From Paragordius varius (taxonomy: Eukaryota; Nematomorpha): a stretch of DNA of 64,000 bases. The position numbers were made by a program, and so were the translations under genes. The notes below the pieces were generated by a model that saw only the letters and a program-made list of their open reading frames with translations, did not search any database and had not been told where the DNA came from. The stretch covers positions 1,364,001-1,428,000 of the forward strand of contig OZ176059.1 of assembly GCA_964247055.1 (NCBI GenBank). The letters are read 5' to 3'. Shown here one piece after another: positions 38,347-49,700 of this stretch (position 1 is the stretch's first letter; each line of letters starts with the position of its first letter).

Positions 38347-38868
38347 ATTATCCGATTCAAATTGGAGTATCTAAATAGCCAAGACAATATTAAAGTGATA
38401 ATTTAAAAAAAAATACTGAAAGACACGGTTATTTTTAAATTTTTGTTTCTATCATAATAATTAAATAAAAAATAACTAAAAAATAATTAGTTTGGAAAAA
38501 AGTTCCGTATCAAACTAGTTTTACGTTATTTTTATTTTACAATATTTTTGCAAAATATCGTGTTCAATTGATTTCTAAGGCTAAAACTAAGTTTATTTTT
38601 TTATTAAAATCACATTTAACTGTAATATAAACAGAAAATTGGTATATTTTTATCACGCATGTTCATTAAATGTTTACATTTGGGTTTTTCCTCTGAATAA
38701 GTAATATCAAGTATTTTTGAATGATTTTTTTTAAATTCAGATTAATGTTATATCCTTTGCCATGGCTTCAAATTATCCAATATTTTCCCATTATTTAATT
38801 TTAAATAAGTCTGAAGTATCCAAGGACCCCATTTTGAAACGAAGTGACGTGAATGTGTTGTATCCAAG
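38347..38868. mobile_element. TTAA-type MITE, copy F, inverted and diverged
   Basis: On the minus strand it begins near CTTGGATACAACACATTCAC, as in copies A and B. TTAA lies at 38343-38346 and 38869-38872. The GGGGTA blocks have drifted. Confidence 0.7.
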
Positions 38869-39085
38869 TTAAAAAATTGGCTATAAGTTAAAGGAAATTA
38901 AATGTTTTGCTATATTATTGTATATTGTTACAAGACAGCTCATTCAAAGGCAAAAAATTTACTCACTAAAAGTTAATAATTGTGTTATAAAAAATATTAT
39001 TTATTTTTCAAGATAAAATACAAGGCAATCATTTAGCTTAATTTCATATATACATTTTTTCATCTGTATTTGGCTTCCTATCCTC

Positions 39086-39571
39086 ATGGTAAAAGCGCTT
39101 TATTATAAATAGGGTAAACATACTAAAAAAGTTGGAATAACTGGAAAATACGGTACCCGTTATGGTGCTTCCTTACGTAAAACTATAAAGAAGATGGAAA
39201 TTACCCAACACAGCAAATATATTTGCGTTTTTTGTGGAAAAGTATCTTAATAAACCTAAAAAATTAGAAAAACATGAAAAGGAGTTGTGTTGGTATTTGG
39301 GGCTGTAAAAGTTGTAAAAAGAAGGTTGCTGGAGGTGCTTACGTTTACAGGTAAATTTTTTTACAATAACGATGTATATTTTGGTGATTAATTATATATG
39401 CAGATTATATTATAACCCACATGTAAAAAACCCAATAATTAGTTATCTGAATTTTAGTTTTATCTATATTATTGGTACCTATTTGTATATTTTTTTATAT
39501 CAAATAGTTCAAGTGCCGCCGCTAGCGTCAGGAGTGCCATTAGACGTTTGAAAGAATTGAAAGAATCATAA
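39086..39571 (+). CDS. RPL37A: 60S ribosomal protein L37a (eL43)
   Basis: Four exons, 39086-39088 (ATG only), 39113-39241, 39268-39350 and 39508-39571, encode 92 residues, the same length as human RPL37A. The protein starts [19 protein letters not shown] (human: [19 protein letters not shown]) and ends [12 protein letters not shown]. The zinc-ribbon cysteines C39-x2-C42-x14-C57-x2-C60 are in the family positions. eL43 is a structural component of the large ribosomal subunit. Introns are 24, 26 and 157 nt. Retaining the first gives a stop after seven codons, and retaining the second gives one after two. The pyrimidine-rich stretch CTTCCTATCCTC just before ATG could be a terminal oligopyrimidine start with a very short leader. 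Confidence 0.97.
39089..39112 (+). other. 24-nt intron 1 of RPL37A
   Basis: GTAAAA...AATAG directly after the start codon. Its removal gives MGKHTKKV, aligned residue for residue with MAKRTKKV. Many animal ribosomal-protein genes place their first intron at or beside ATG, but not one this short. Confidence 0.88.
39242..39267 (+). other. 26-nt intron 2 of RPL37A
   Basis: GTATCT...ATTAG between CVFCGK and KNMKR. The family reads CSFCGKTKMKR here, so the joined protein has no gap or extra residue. Confidence 0.9.
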
Positions 39572-39603
39572 TCTTGTTATCAGTTTCTATTGTTGGTTAT
39601 TAT

Positions 39604-39609
39604 AATAAA
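39604..39609 (+). terminator. AATAAA polyadenylation signal for RPL37A
   Basis: AATAAA starts 33 nt after the stop codon, a normal distance for a compact ribosomal-protein gene. Confidence 0.45.
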
Positions 39610-39822
39610 TTATGTTAAATTGTTATAAATTCATTATATAGGCTCAATACTTGCTCTATAAGCATTTAATTTTTATTGCTTTATACCCATACGTGTTATA
39701 TTTTCCCCAATTTAATTTCTTTTATGTAAACCAAGATATTTTAAAATGCCAATCGTTACTTAATTTTTTTCATAAAACATTTGTCTAAAAAATATATAAA
39801 TAGCGATTAAATTTCAATACAG

Positions 39823-39928
39823 ACGAACGTTTAATATATTGCATCAAGTGCGAAAAAAATTATGCGACAATTAAAAATGAGGAAAAACTTCCATGTAACG
39901 ATTATACAATATGCTTAATTCTGAAGAG
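39823..39928 (+). CDS. isolated RING-like exon, candidate
   Basis: Between CAATACAG and a GTTTGT donor, one frame is open for 34 codons and reads ERLIYCIKCEKNY then LPCNDYTICLILK. CxxC, then about 15 residues, then LPC...TIC, resembles the first half of a RING finger (LPCGHTIC), with the His position altered. Base composition is richer than the flanks. A following acceptor at about 40136 would add only SGI and a stop. No start exon is evident. It may be a gene fragment, a remote exon or chance. Confidence 0.3.
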
Positions 39929-40732
39929 GTTTGTTTGATTTTAACATTCAAATTTAACCCCTTTCTCTTAAAAAATAACCTAAAATATTCGAAAAGCTAA
40001 TGCAAAATATACTATATTCAAAAAAAATAATTTTAACGTCTGAACCTAAATTACTTTAAATATGATATGTCGCTATTATGCCTAGCCACAAAGTAAAACT
40101 TTTATTAGGTAATATGTTTTTCTGTTTTACTGCAGTGGCATCTAATTTGTAATCAAACCGCGGCCCTAAAAGTGCTTTTTTATGGCCATGATTTATCTAT
40201 AATTTTTTTCATATGCAAGTGTGTCAAACAGTTATGAAATTATTACCGGTATAATATGGTGCATGGACCTTGTGCAAATTTTGCCCTGTAAATTTTTTCG
40301 CTAATCGCAAGAGTTTTTGCAAAAACATTTAAAATGTAAAGTCTCTACCCCAGTTTTCTTTATGAAAAGTTTATACACAAAAAATGTTGTTATATGACAT
40401 CCTCAATTGATTCGAAGTGTAGCAGACGACATTAACTCAATTTTTATAAAACAAAAACAACCGCACAAATCTGGTACTTAGTCAAAATATAATTTTAGAG
40501 TCACCTATTTAGCGAGGAACTTGATATATTACTAATACAGTATATAAAGACAACGTAAAAATATATTTTTAAAGTTTAAAATATATGGTTTCCATTTTTT
40601 TTTGAAATAAAAACATTTACAATTATTAATTTTTACTGTATAATAAACGCTCGCACATTTTTTTGCGTAAAATGTTTATAAACTTTTTAGATCATAATCT
40701 CCAGAGTCGTACCTTAGATATAAGGTTTGAAG
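39929..40732. other. gene-free AT-rich DNA
   Basis: Apart from the strong acceptor-like TTTTACTGCAG near 40136, nothing is recognised. Confidence 0.4.
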
Positions 40733-43700
40733 CAGGGCTTGGAACCGGAACCCGGTTCCTTGGATTTTGAAAAGAACCGGTTCCATTGAGATGGAATGCG
40801 GTTCCGGTTCCGGTTGCACCTCCTTAATTATTGGCCATGTGATATTTATTAAAAAAATTATTTTATTATTTAAATTTGAATGTACCACTACATATTACAT
40901 ACTTCAAACTTTTAACCTAAAACTAAGCCCCTAATGTTATATTAGCGACATTCTCAGAATTTTGGGCGATTCGGCTCTTCTAAAAAATCTTATAGTATCT
41001 TAAGTTTATTTATTAAACATATGTTCGTATATATAGGTCTCCGTTGAAAGGAGTTTTTTTACCCTTAATTTTCTTTTCAGACCCGAGAAGCAGTTTGACC
41101 AGCGATTTGCTTGGTGCAATAATTAAAGTTAAATAAAAATTTTTTAGATTCATACTTAATTTAACACTCATTATATACCTTTGTACTTTTATATGTTTGA
41201 TTTGTTTTATTTATTCTACTATATATTTTTTTCACTATATATTTGGAATATAATAAAGTCCCATGTTCGAATAAGTATTCTTACGTCTTTATGCTTAAAT
41301 CCTTATGCCTACATTTTTATCTTTAAATCCTTATGCGTACGCTTATGCTTACATTTTTGAATAAAAACCATACATACATTATAAGTCTGCTAGGTAGACT
41401 TATTAAAATTTCAAAGTGGCATAACTTTAAAAATATCGCGAATTTTTTAATTCCGTAAATTGGAAGATAGAAAGTAAAGTATATTTAAGAAATAAAATAT
41501 AGGTTTGAGTAATGTTGTTTCAATCTTTTGGCATTGAAAGGGGTTTACACAACCCCTGTTAAAAAATAGATAAATCCTAAAACATCCATGCAAAATCAAA
41601 AGTTTTTTAGAAGAAATAGGTACGCATTCCAACTATATTTTTTGGATTTTTTTGAGTTATCAAAATTGAAATTTGCATACTTCGTGAAATAAAAAATTCT
41701 ACCCAGTTTTAAATTTTTTAAATTGGAGGCCAGAAAATCTGTATATATAACAAATAATCTATAGGTTTTAGAAATTTCGATCTCTTACACATCATAGTTA
41801 ACTAAACCGCTTTAAAAAATATATCTCTAACACACATGTAAAATTCATAGTTTTTTAGAAGGTGTGCAAATGATTTAACTATATTTTTTGGATTTTGATG
41901 TCATGGCGATTGAAATATTTGCGCCCTTTTTGCATTTTAAGGATAAAGCCTTGAAGATTTTACCCATTTTATTGGATATTTAAAATATTTATCTAGCATG
42001 TATAAAAATAATATTTTTTGACAATAAATATATGTATTTGGAATTTTGTATATCGTTTTTTTTATCTTGCAATGGTCTAAAAATTATTTCTATCCACAGT
42101 GCACAAAACTGGAGGCTATAAAAATATCCTAATATATCAAATATATTGCATATTAGGAATGTCATGGTGATTTTGGTTTTAAGTCTAGCGAATAATTTAG
42201 AGTTTTATCCAATTTTGTGGTATTTGTTCCTTATCGAAAAGTTTCAAATTAGGCAAATTTATTTTTTGGTGAAATTTAAATGTTTCCCTTTAAAAAAATC
42301 ATTAATTTATAAACTATATTTTATAACCAAAATGAAGTTTACAATTTTAAGCGTAGACTCCAAAAGTCACAAATTTTTAAACCCCTAAAATTTCCCCGAA
42401 TTTAAAGCAAAAGCTAATCAAAATTTTGAGGTGATAGAAATGTTAAGCATCATCAAATTATATATAAAAGGTGTTTTTGTATATATTAACGCACCATAAA
42501 ATACGATAAAAATTGCCAAAATTTAAGAAAAAACTATTATATTGTCAAATTCTAGTTTTTATGAAAAATGTTATTGCGCATCGGTTTTTTTCAAAAAACT
42601 GGCCCATTTTGGAGAAGTCCAAATCCAACTTTTGGAGTCTATGCTTAAAATTGTAAACTTCATTCTGGTTTTTAAATATAGTTCATAATTTTATGATATT
42701 TTTAAAGGGATGCATTTAACTTCAAAAATTTATATTGCCTAATTGGCAACTTTTCGATAAGGAACAAATACCACATGCATAAAACTCTAAATGATTCGTT
42801 AGACCTAAAACCAAAATCACCATGACATTCCTAATATGCAATATATTTGATATATTAGGATATTTTTAATAGCCTCCGATTTTGTGCACTGTAGATAGAA
42901 ATAATTTTGATCTTTGCAAGATCGAAAAAATGATATAGCTTCATCCTCAAAATGTAAAAGGTGTGCAGATATTTCAATCGCCATAACATCAAAATCTAAA
43001 AAATATAGGTAAAACATTTGCACATCTTCTAAAAAACTTTGGATATAACATGTGTGTTCCAGATATATTTTTTTGAAGCGGTGTAGTTAACTATGATGTG
43101 TAAGAGATCGATGCAATTTCTAAAACCTAATTATTTGTTGTATATACAGATTTTCTGTCCTCCAATTTAAAAAATTTAAAAACTTGGTAGATTTTTTTAT
43201 TTCACGAAGTATGCAAATATTTCAATTTTGATCACTCAAAAAAATACAGCTGAATAAAACGCCTACCTTTCTAAAAAACATTAATTTTGCATGGATGTTT
43301 TAGGATTTATCTATTTTTTAACAGGGGTTGTTTAAACCTCTTTTAATGCCAAAAGATTAAAGCAACATTACACAAACCTATCTATTATTTGTTAAATATA
43401 CTTTACGTTCTATCCTAATTTACAGAATCCCAAAATTCGCAATATTTTTAAAGTTATGCCATTTTGAAATTTCATTAAATCTACTAGGAGCAGATTTATG
43501 AGGATGTATAATTTTTATTCAAAAATGTAAGCCTAAGGACGTAAGTAATACTTACCCGAACATGAGTCAAATTGTTTGATTTATAATTGTTAATAATTTG
43601 GTCTTATTTTTATTATAATAATGTTAAAAAATCATTTAGTCAAAAGTCAAGAACCGAAAATGGAACCGGTTTTAAATGTAAAGAACCGGTTCCGGAACCG

Positions 43701-43763
43701 CTAAATTTTTAAGGAACCAACGCGGTTCCGGTTCCACTTGTTTTTTCCCGGTTCCAAACCCTG
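40733..43763. mobile_element. 3.0-kb hAT-type foldback element
   Basis: Ends CAGGGCTTGGAACCGG and, inverted, CAGGGTTTGGAACCGG are typical hAT termini. They are flanked by the near-identical 8-bp duplications GTTTGAAG (40725-40732) and GTTTAAAG (43764-43771). GGTTCCGGTTCC-type motifs repeat just inside both ends. About 0.8-0.9-kb arms (41393-42288 and 42710-43500) are inverted copies of each other around a ~0.4-kb loop. No transposase is present, so movement would have needed an enzyme in trans. Confidence 0.85.
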
Positions 43764-43969
43764 GTTTAAAGGGGAATATCTTGGTTTTTTTTTAACACAA
43801 ATGTATCATAACTGCAGACATCTAGAGCTCTTTTTTTGTATTATGATGGAGTTTTCTTCATAAGTATTTTTGGGTTAGAGTGTTTAATAAACTAACCTGC
43901 AAATAATTGATTTTTGAGTGTTTTAGAGTAAAACATTTGATTAATTATTAAGATGAATTAATAATGTTG

Positions 43970-44230
43970 TACCATTTGCACTTTAGGTCGGTCCTTTAAT
44001 ACTTCAAATTGGTCCTAGAATATTTCAAGTTGGTCCTTGGTACAAATACTGTTGGGTATGAAATAAAATTTTTCGATTGAAAATGTTGATTTTAAATGAA
44101 ATAACATATAAAAAATAAAGATATTAGATTAAAAGTTGATAGGATAGATATATTCATAGACAAATTTGATTCAAACATAAAATGTAAGACAGTTTTAAGT
44201 GCTAAAGACAAACTTGGGGTACAAATGATT
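43970..44230. mobile_element. short foldback related to the 21-bp-repeat element
   Basis: Left end GTACCATTTGCACTTT then GGTCCTTTAATACTTCAAAT and TTTCAAGTTGGTCCTTGG, diverged forms of the 10540 arms. The right end is ...GGGGTACAAATGA, followed by (TA)n. Confidence 0.6.
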
Positions 44231-44818
44231 TATATATATATATATATATATATTTAGACCAGTGATACTCACCAAAAAATGTTCAGTGACCAATAAAATT
44301 TTTATTTCTTCTCAAGGACCGTGAACCATAACAGAAAAATATAGCACAGCTGCTTGGAACATATGCATATTTGCATTGTAATTAAAAATGTAATTCAGGC
44401 TTCTAAAAGCACTTTTAGAACCGTTTGTAGTTAGTAGGCCTGGGTTTGCGTACAACTATATTAAATATTACGGATGTATTCACTCACTTTGAGAATTTTA
44501 TTATTAAAGTTTTTGTAATCCTGTTTTTAAAAACCTAAACTTTTGGGTCGATAAATGCGAATCAACACTATCATATGTTTATTTTGTAACAAAATACAAC
44601 CAAGTAGTACATGTATATAAGAATATATATATATATATATATATATATTTACATAATATGATAACAAAAAACATGGTAAATATAAATCATATATCATGAG
44701 AAAGAAATGCTCCCAATTAATTATTTGAATCATCCATATACATATATAGATATATAACAAAAATGGTTTTAAGTTTTAATATCGTATGGTGGGTAATATA
44801 ATATAACAACAATATATA

Positions 44819-45004
44819 CAGTAAAAATTGAAATTAAGCGGGAAAAATTGTATAGATTAAAAGACAAATATTTATTATAACAAAAAAACCATACTTTCAT
44901 AAACCCTGATAAAAATCATGATTTAAAAAATATGGTCCTTTTTTCAATAAGATTATTTGCCTTTTTGTTTTTACGTTTTGTGAGCATAATTTCATTTTTT
45001 ACTG
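44819..45004. mobile_element. MITE, CAGTAAAAATTGAAATT family, copy 3
   Basis: CAGTAAAAATTGAAATTAAG at the left; ...GCATAATTTCATTTTTTACTG at the right is its inverse within a few changes. TA at both borders. Confidence 0.8.
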
Positions 45005-46757
45005 TATACGTATAATGGTTTAACAACACATTGTAAAAATCTTTGCTGTTGGGCCGGTTGATTACAAGAATAGGGTTTATCATTTATGTGATTGTTTTAA
45101 TATATATGGATAATTTGATGAGACGACTTTTATTTCAATGTATAAGACATATATTAACAATAAACAGAGCTCATGTTTAGAGTAATAACTTTTTTGGGAA
45201 GTTTTGCATAAATATGTTTACAATAGCTTTAGGTTGGTGTAGTTAATGTTGTTCTATTTGTTTTGATGAGAAAACCCACATTTATCACCAAGCCTGCAAC
45301 CTTGATAAAAAATAAGAAATTTAATTATAATTCAATTAACATGTAAAATGGATAGCTATCTAACTTCTCTTCTTATCCACATATAATGTACCAACCCCCT
45401 TTGATAAAATATGTTTAATATTGTGGAATTTTTGTATAAGTACTAATTGATCATTAGTTTTTTAGTTTATAGGTATTTGTATTTAATGATATTTCAATTT
45501 TTTACATATATGAAAAGGAACACAAAACTTATTTAACAGTTTTTTTAATGGGTGCCCCCTTTAAAATCCTATCATATATCTTGTCAACTAAAAACTCAAT
45601 GAGAGGGAGGGGGAAAGGGGCACTGATTGCAAATTTTTATAAAAAATGATCAAAATATATATAAAACGATATATTATTTAATTCACGCATTATACCTATA
45701 ACAATCGAAATAAAGCCACAAACTATTTTGTTTTCATTATTAATAAAGGGTCTGTTATGGAAAAAAATAAGGATAAAAATCATACTTCCAGCTTTAAAAT
45801 GTTTACAAATTTGAACATTTTTGTATGGGCGCATAGGAATTTGATTTCGATAACCGGTATTCAACATACCTATATAAAGGGTAACGATAAAAATATGTTA
45901 AATTATATTATATATTTTACTGTGCTCGTAAAATAACTATAAGCATATTATTTAAGCATTATAAACCAGAGTAACATTAATAGGGGAAATCTTTAAACAA
46001 CGTAGGGTTAGTTAAGTTTTATAGGTTATATATATAGATAAACAATCAAAATTCAAGGCATATGTTTGTCCTTAAAATTTATTTTAAATAATGTTATAAA
46101 ATAAATAATTTTTTAAAACTATACTTTTATATTTAACTTATAATTCACTCTTAACATTTATAAGTAACCTTCGAACATTTCAAATTCACCCTAAAAATAA
46201 CTTTATGTGGATATTAAAATGTCCAAGTCTCATTATAAAAGTAAGGTTAAATTTTCAAAGTCCAAGGGAGAATATAAGATGCATTATAAAACAATTATTA
46301 TAATTGCAAAAAACCAGTTATAACCGATAATAACCACATTCATAAGCAGAAAAATCGGACCGACTATTATTTTTGTCCTACAGTAAAATATTCAGCGTTA
46401 ATTTTAATAATAAAAATAATGCATATAAACTTGATTGCATACTAGCCAAAGAATTTTGTACAAGTGGGTTCGGGAACCTCATAGATGTTGCCATGGGGTG
46501 ATGTTTATTTGCAAGTAAGCTATATAGACAAATTAATATATGAAAAAATATAGGGAAATAGATAAAACACAATACAAAACCATGAATTTTTGATGTAAAA
46601 TTTTATAAAGACAAATAAATTTTTAATTATAGACAGTCATTATTTAAACCCCATTTTTCTTATTAAACCTTTATTATTGCAATTAACTATTAACTCTATA
46701 ACCCAAGATAAGTTAAGTAGAAATAAATCGAATATGTTTTTTAAAAAATCATTAATA
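45005..46757. other. 3' flank of the PNUTS-like gene and intergenic DNA
   Basis: Holds the likely polyadenylation signal of the PNUTS-like gene and a decayed foldback arm near 46150-46205. No other gene seen. Confidence 0.45.
46670..46675 (-). terminator. AATAAA polyadenylation signal for the PNUTS-like gene
   Basis: AATAAA on the minus strand about 83 nt past the predicted stop. Weak evidence in AT-rich DNA. Confidence 0.35.
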
Positions 46758-49700
46758 TTACTTTGCTGCATTCATCATCATAAAATTGGTTGTGGGGTTG
46801 AGTTGGCCCGTCATGGGATTCGGGTTTCGCACTAAAAAATATTATTTTAGTATATAAAAAAAACAAAAAAACTGTAATATTATCATTTAAGAGCTTTTTC
46901 CGTACTATTATCTATATGGTTGTCAAAACTCTTTTTGAAAAACTTGATTATTAAACTATTTTATATCGCTTTAAATGATTGAAATATATTCAATCCCCAA
47001 AAAATATAAAAAATTTTAGGTTGTCATTGTATAATTACAGACATTAACATATAAGGTAATCAAAAACTAATTAATAACCAGCGTATAATATAGATATTTT
47101 ATCATTGTTGCTTAAACTATAATTTAACTTTGATTGCAAAAAAAATAAATTACACACGGCACACGCTACTGTAAACATGAATATAAAAGTATTAAGTCAA
47201 TAAAAATTTTTATATAGGGATAAAACACCATAAGAAATATTTTAACTCTAAAATCTATTTATTGATTAGTCAAATATAAAATTTGAATAAGTTATCAATT
47301 TACATCTCTCTTACTTTATATGAAAAATTCAAAGGTTTTAAAAAATAGGTTCCCCCTACATTATAAAAATATTTTTTTTAGGTTATGTCTTTATTATATC
47401 TTAGTATAAAAGTTATATACAAACTTGTATTGTTAAACATGGTTGGAACCATATTATTTCCAGGAATTAAATTAGGCGTATTTAGATGGTGATTATTTAT
47501 TGTATTATTGTTCATAACAAGACTGCTCCTATTCCCACCATACATATTTATAGCACTATTGTGCATAATATTAGCAGCCATATTATTATTATTATTATTA
47601 TTGAAACTATTAAATACCATTGAGTTATTATTGCTAAAATTTGAGGGTATATTATTAAAAAATGGTGACTGGTTAGATTGTGTTTGATTCATTATTAAAG
47701 TGTCTCTTTTTTGCTGTAATTCTTTCTCAGAACTATTCATAGAGTTTTTTGTCATAGTATTAATTACATCTTGAGCAAATGGATTTGAACTATCCACAAC
47801 TCTCGAAGCATCGGTGAACGATGAAACATTTTGTGTAATAATAGGAGGATTTACACTTATAGATGTAGTAATATTAGGGTGATGATGGTTTTTATAATAA
47901 GGGGTGATTCCAGACGCATCTATATATATATATATATAATATATTAATATACCTACTGTAGTCACAAGTTTTTAATATGTTAACCAAGTGAAACAGCGAA
48001 AAGTACGCAGACGATCAATTTGATACAGACCTCATTTTATTTATCTAACATTAAAAAACACACACCGAGTATACCAAAAACTAGTGCCTTACTTTTATCA
48101 TTCAGTAACCATGTCAAATTTTGTGCCTGAAAAAGTAAATTTGCGGCACACATTGCCATCAGAAGAAAAAGCATGTTGAAAGGTATCGTTTGGTAGAAAC
48201 ATATGATGAACATCGATTAACACAAGAGAAACATGGGTTCGAAATATCCTTATCACGTAAAAGAGCGTGAATACATTGGTAGAGCACGTAGATGTCGAAA
48301 TGCAAAAGTTATTAGATGATGATCAAAGTTAAACAGAACAATGGCAGAGGCATTACATGTAAAAACAATTAATAGATGTCTAAGAGCAATGGAAACCAAT
48401 AAACTCGGTAAATGGGTCCACAAAATTTGGGTGAACGTCAAATCGAAAATCGTAAAAAGACTTGTGCAGCTTCAATCTCACGAATGGAAAGCATTTTCAT
48501 CAAATTATAAGAAAGGAGGTAAATTTATTTTGTAAATCATACGCTATCACCAACAAATAATCTAGATCATGCATTGATAAACCAGATTTGGCCAAAAGAC
48601 ATGGCAAAACAATTTTGCTATATTGCTTCAACTCACATGGCGAAACCAATAAAAGAAACCTTGATTACTTCGATGAGAAATTCTTTCGCATCCTCTAAAC
48701 TCTCCTGATCCAGAGCCATTTGACTAATACAACTTCGCATCAATGGTCACACCCTCGTAAAGAGCACCTTAATAATTTCGAAAACATTAAAAAATGGCTG
48801 ATGAATGGTTTTTCGCAAAAGACATCAATTTTCTGGCACGGCAATATATTACCATATAGACGGGTAAAATAAGTAAAATCTGATGTACAATATTTTAAAC
48901 AAAACAAATTGATTTCCCTACCAAAAAAACGGTAAAAATGACTAAGCCTGATATATGCGCATAAACAGTAAGATTATCAGTTATATGTGAGTCTAATTTA
49001 TTCGAAAAATAATCAGAATAAAAGAAAGTAAGTATGAATTCGCTTGCTAAATACATATGTTAAAATAAATCAGAACCCCCCCCCCCGCCCCCCAAAATAA
49101 AAACTGCTTCTCCAATAGCAAATTAAAATACCCTTAAAACCAATAATATGTCTATTTAATGTACATCTGGAATGATATATTTTAGTGATTTTTGAAAATT
49201 AATTAATGATGTACTTAAAAGATGAGAAAAATTTTTAATGTGATAAATTTATGTTTCGCATTTAACAAGTAAAATTAAATGCCTGAGGAGATTTTTTTAT
49301 TAGTTATTATACATCTTTTGCTCTGGTGCTTAATTATAGAATGCGTAAATTAAAATAGATATATTCGGAATTCGGAAAAATATAAAGAATGTTGTTTAAT
49401 AAAATTTTTATAAATCAGAAAAAAAACTAATATTAATTAACCTTTAATTCTTTTGGCTGATGCGTCCGATGCGTATTGATTGAAATCAGAGGTTTTTTTC
49501 TGTACAAATAATAATTATAAGAGATGAACTTTTGTAAATATTACTAAAAATAATAAATACCCGCAAAAATTAAAAAAATCAAATATATATACCAAAATTA
49601 TGTTTTTTAATGAGACAAAAACATTTTGAAAATCACAATTGCTAATATATAGGATACTTACTTTACGTGAAGGTAATTGATAGGTGCGATAATCCATAAC

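Noticed and set aside
39086-46757. A shared operon between RPL37A and neighbouring genes
   Set aside because: Neighbouring genes are on different strands and separated by kilobases of transposon-derived DNA.
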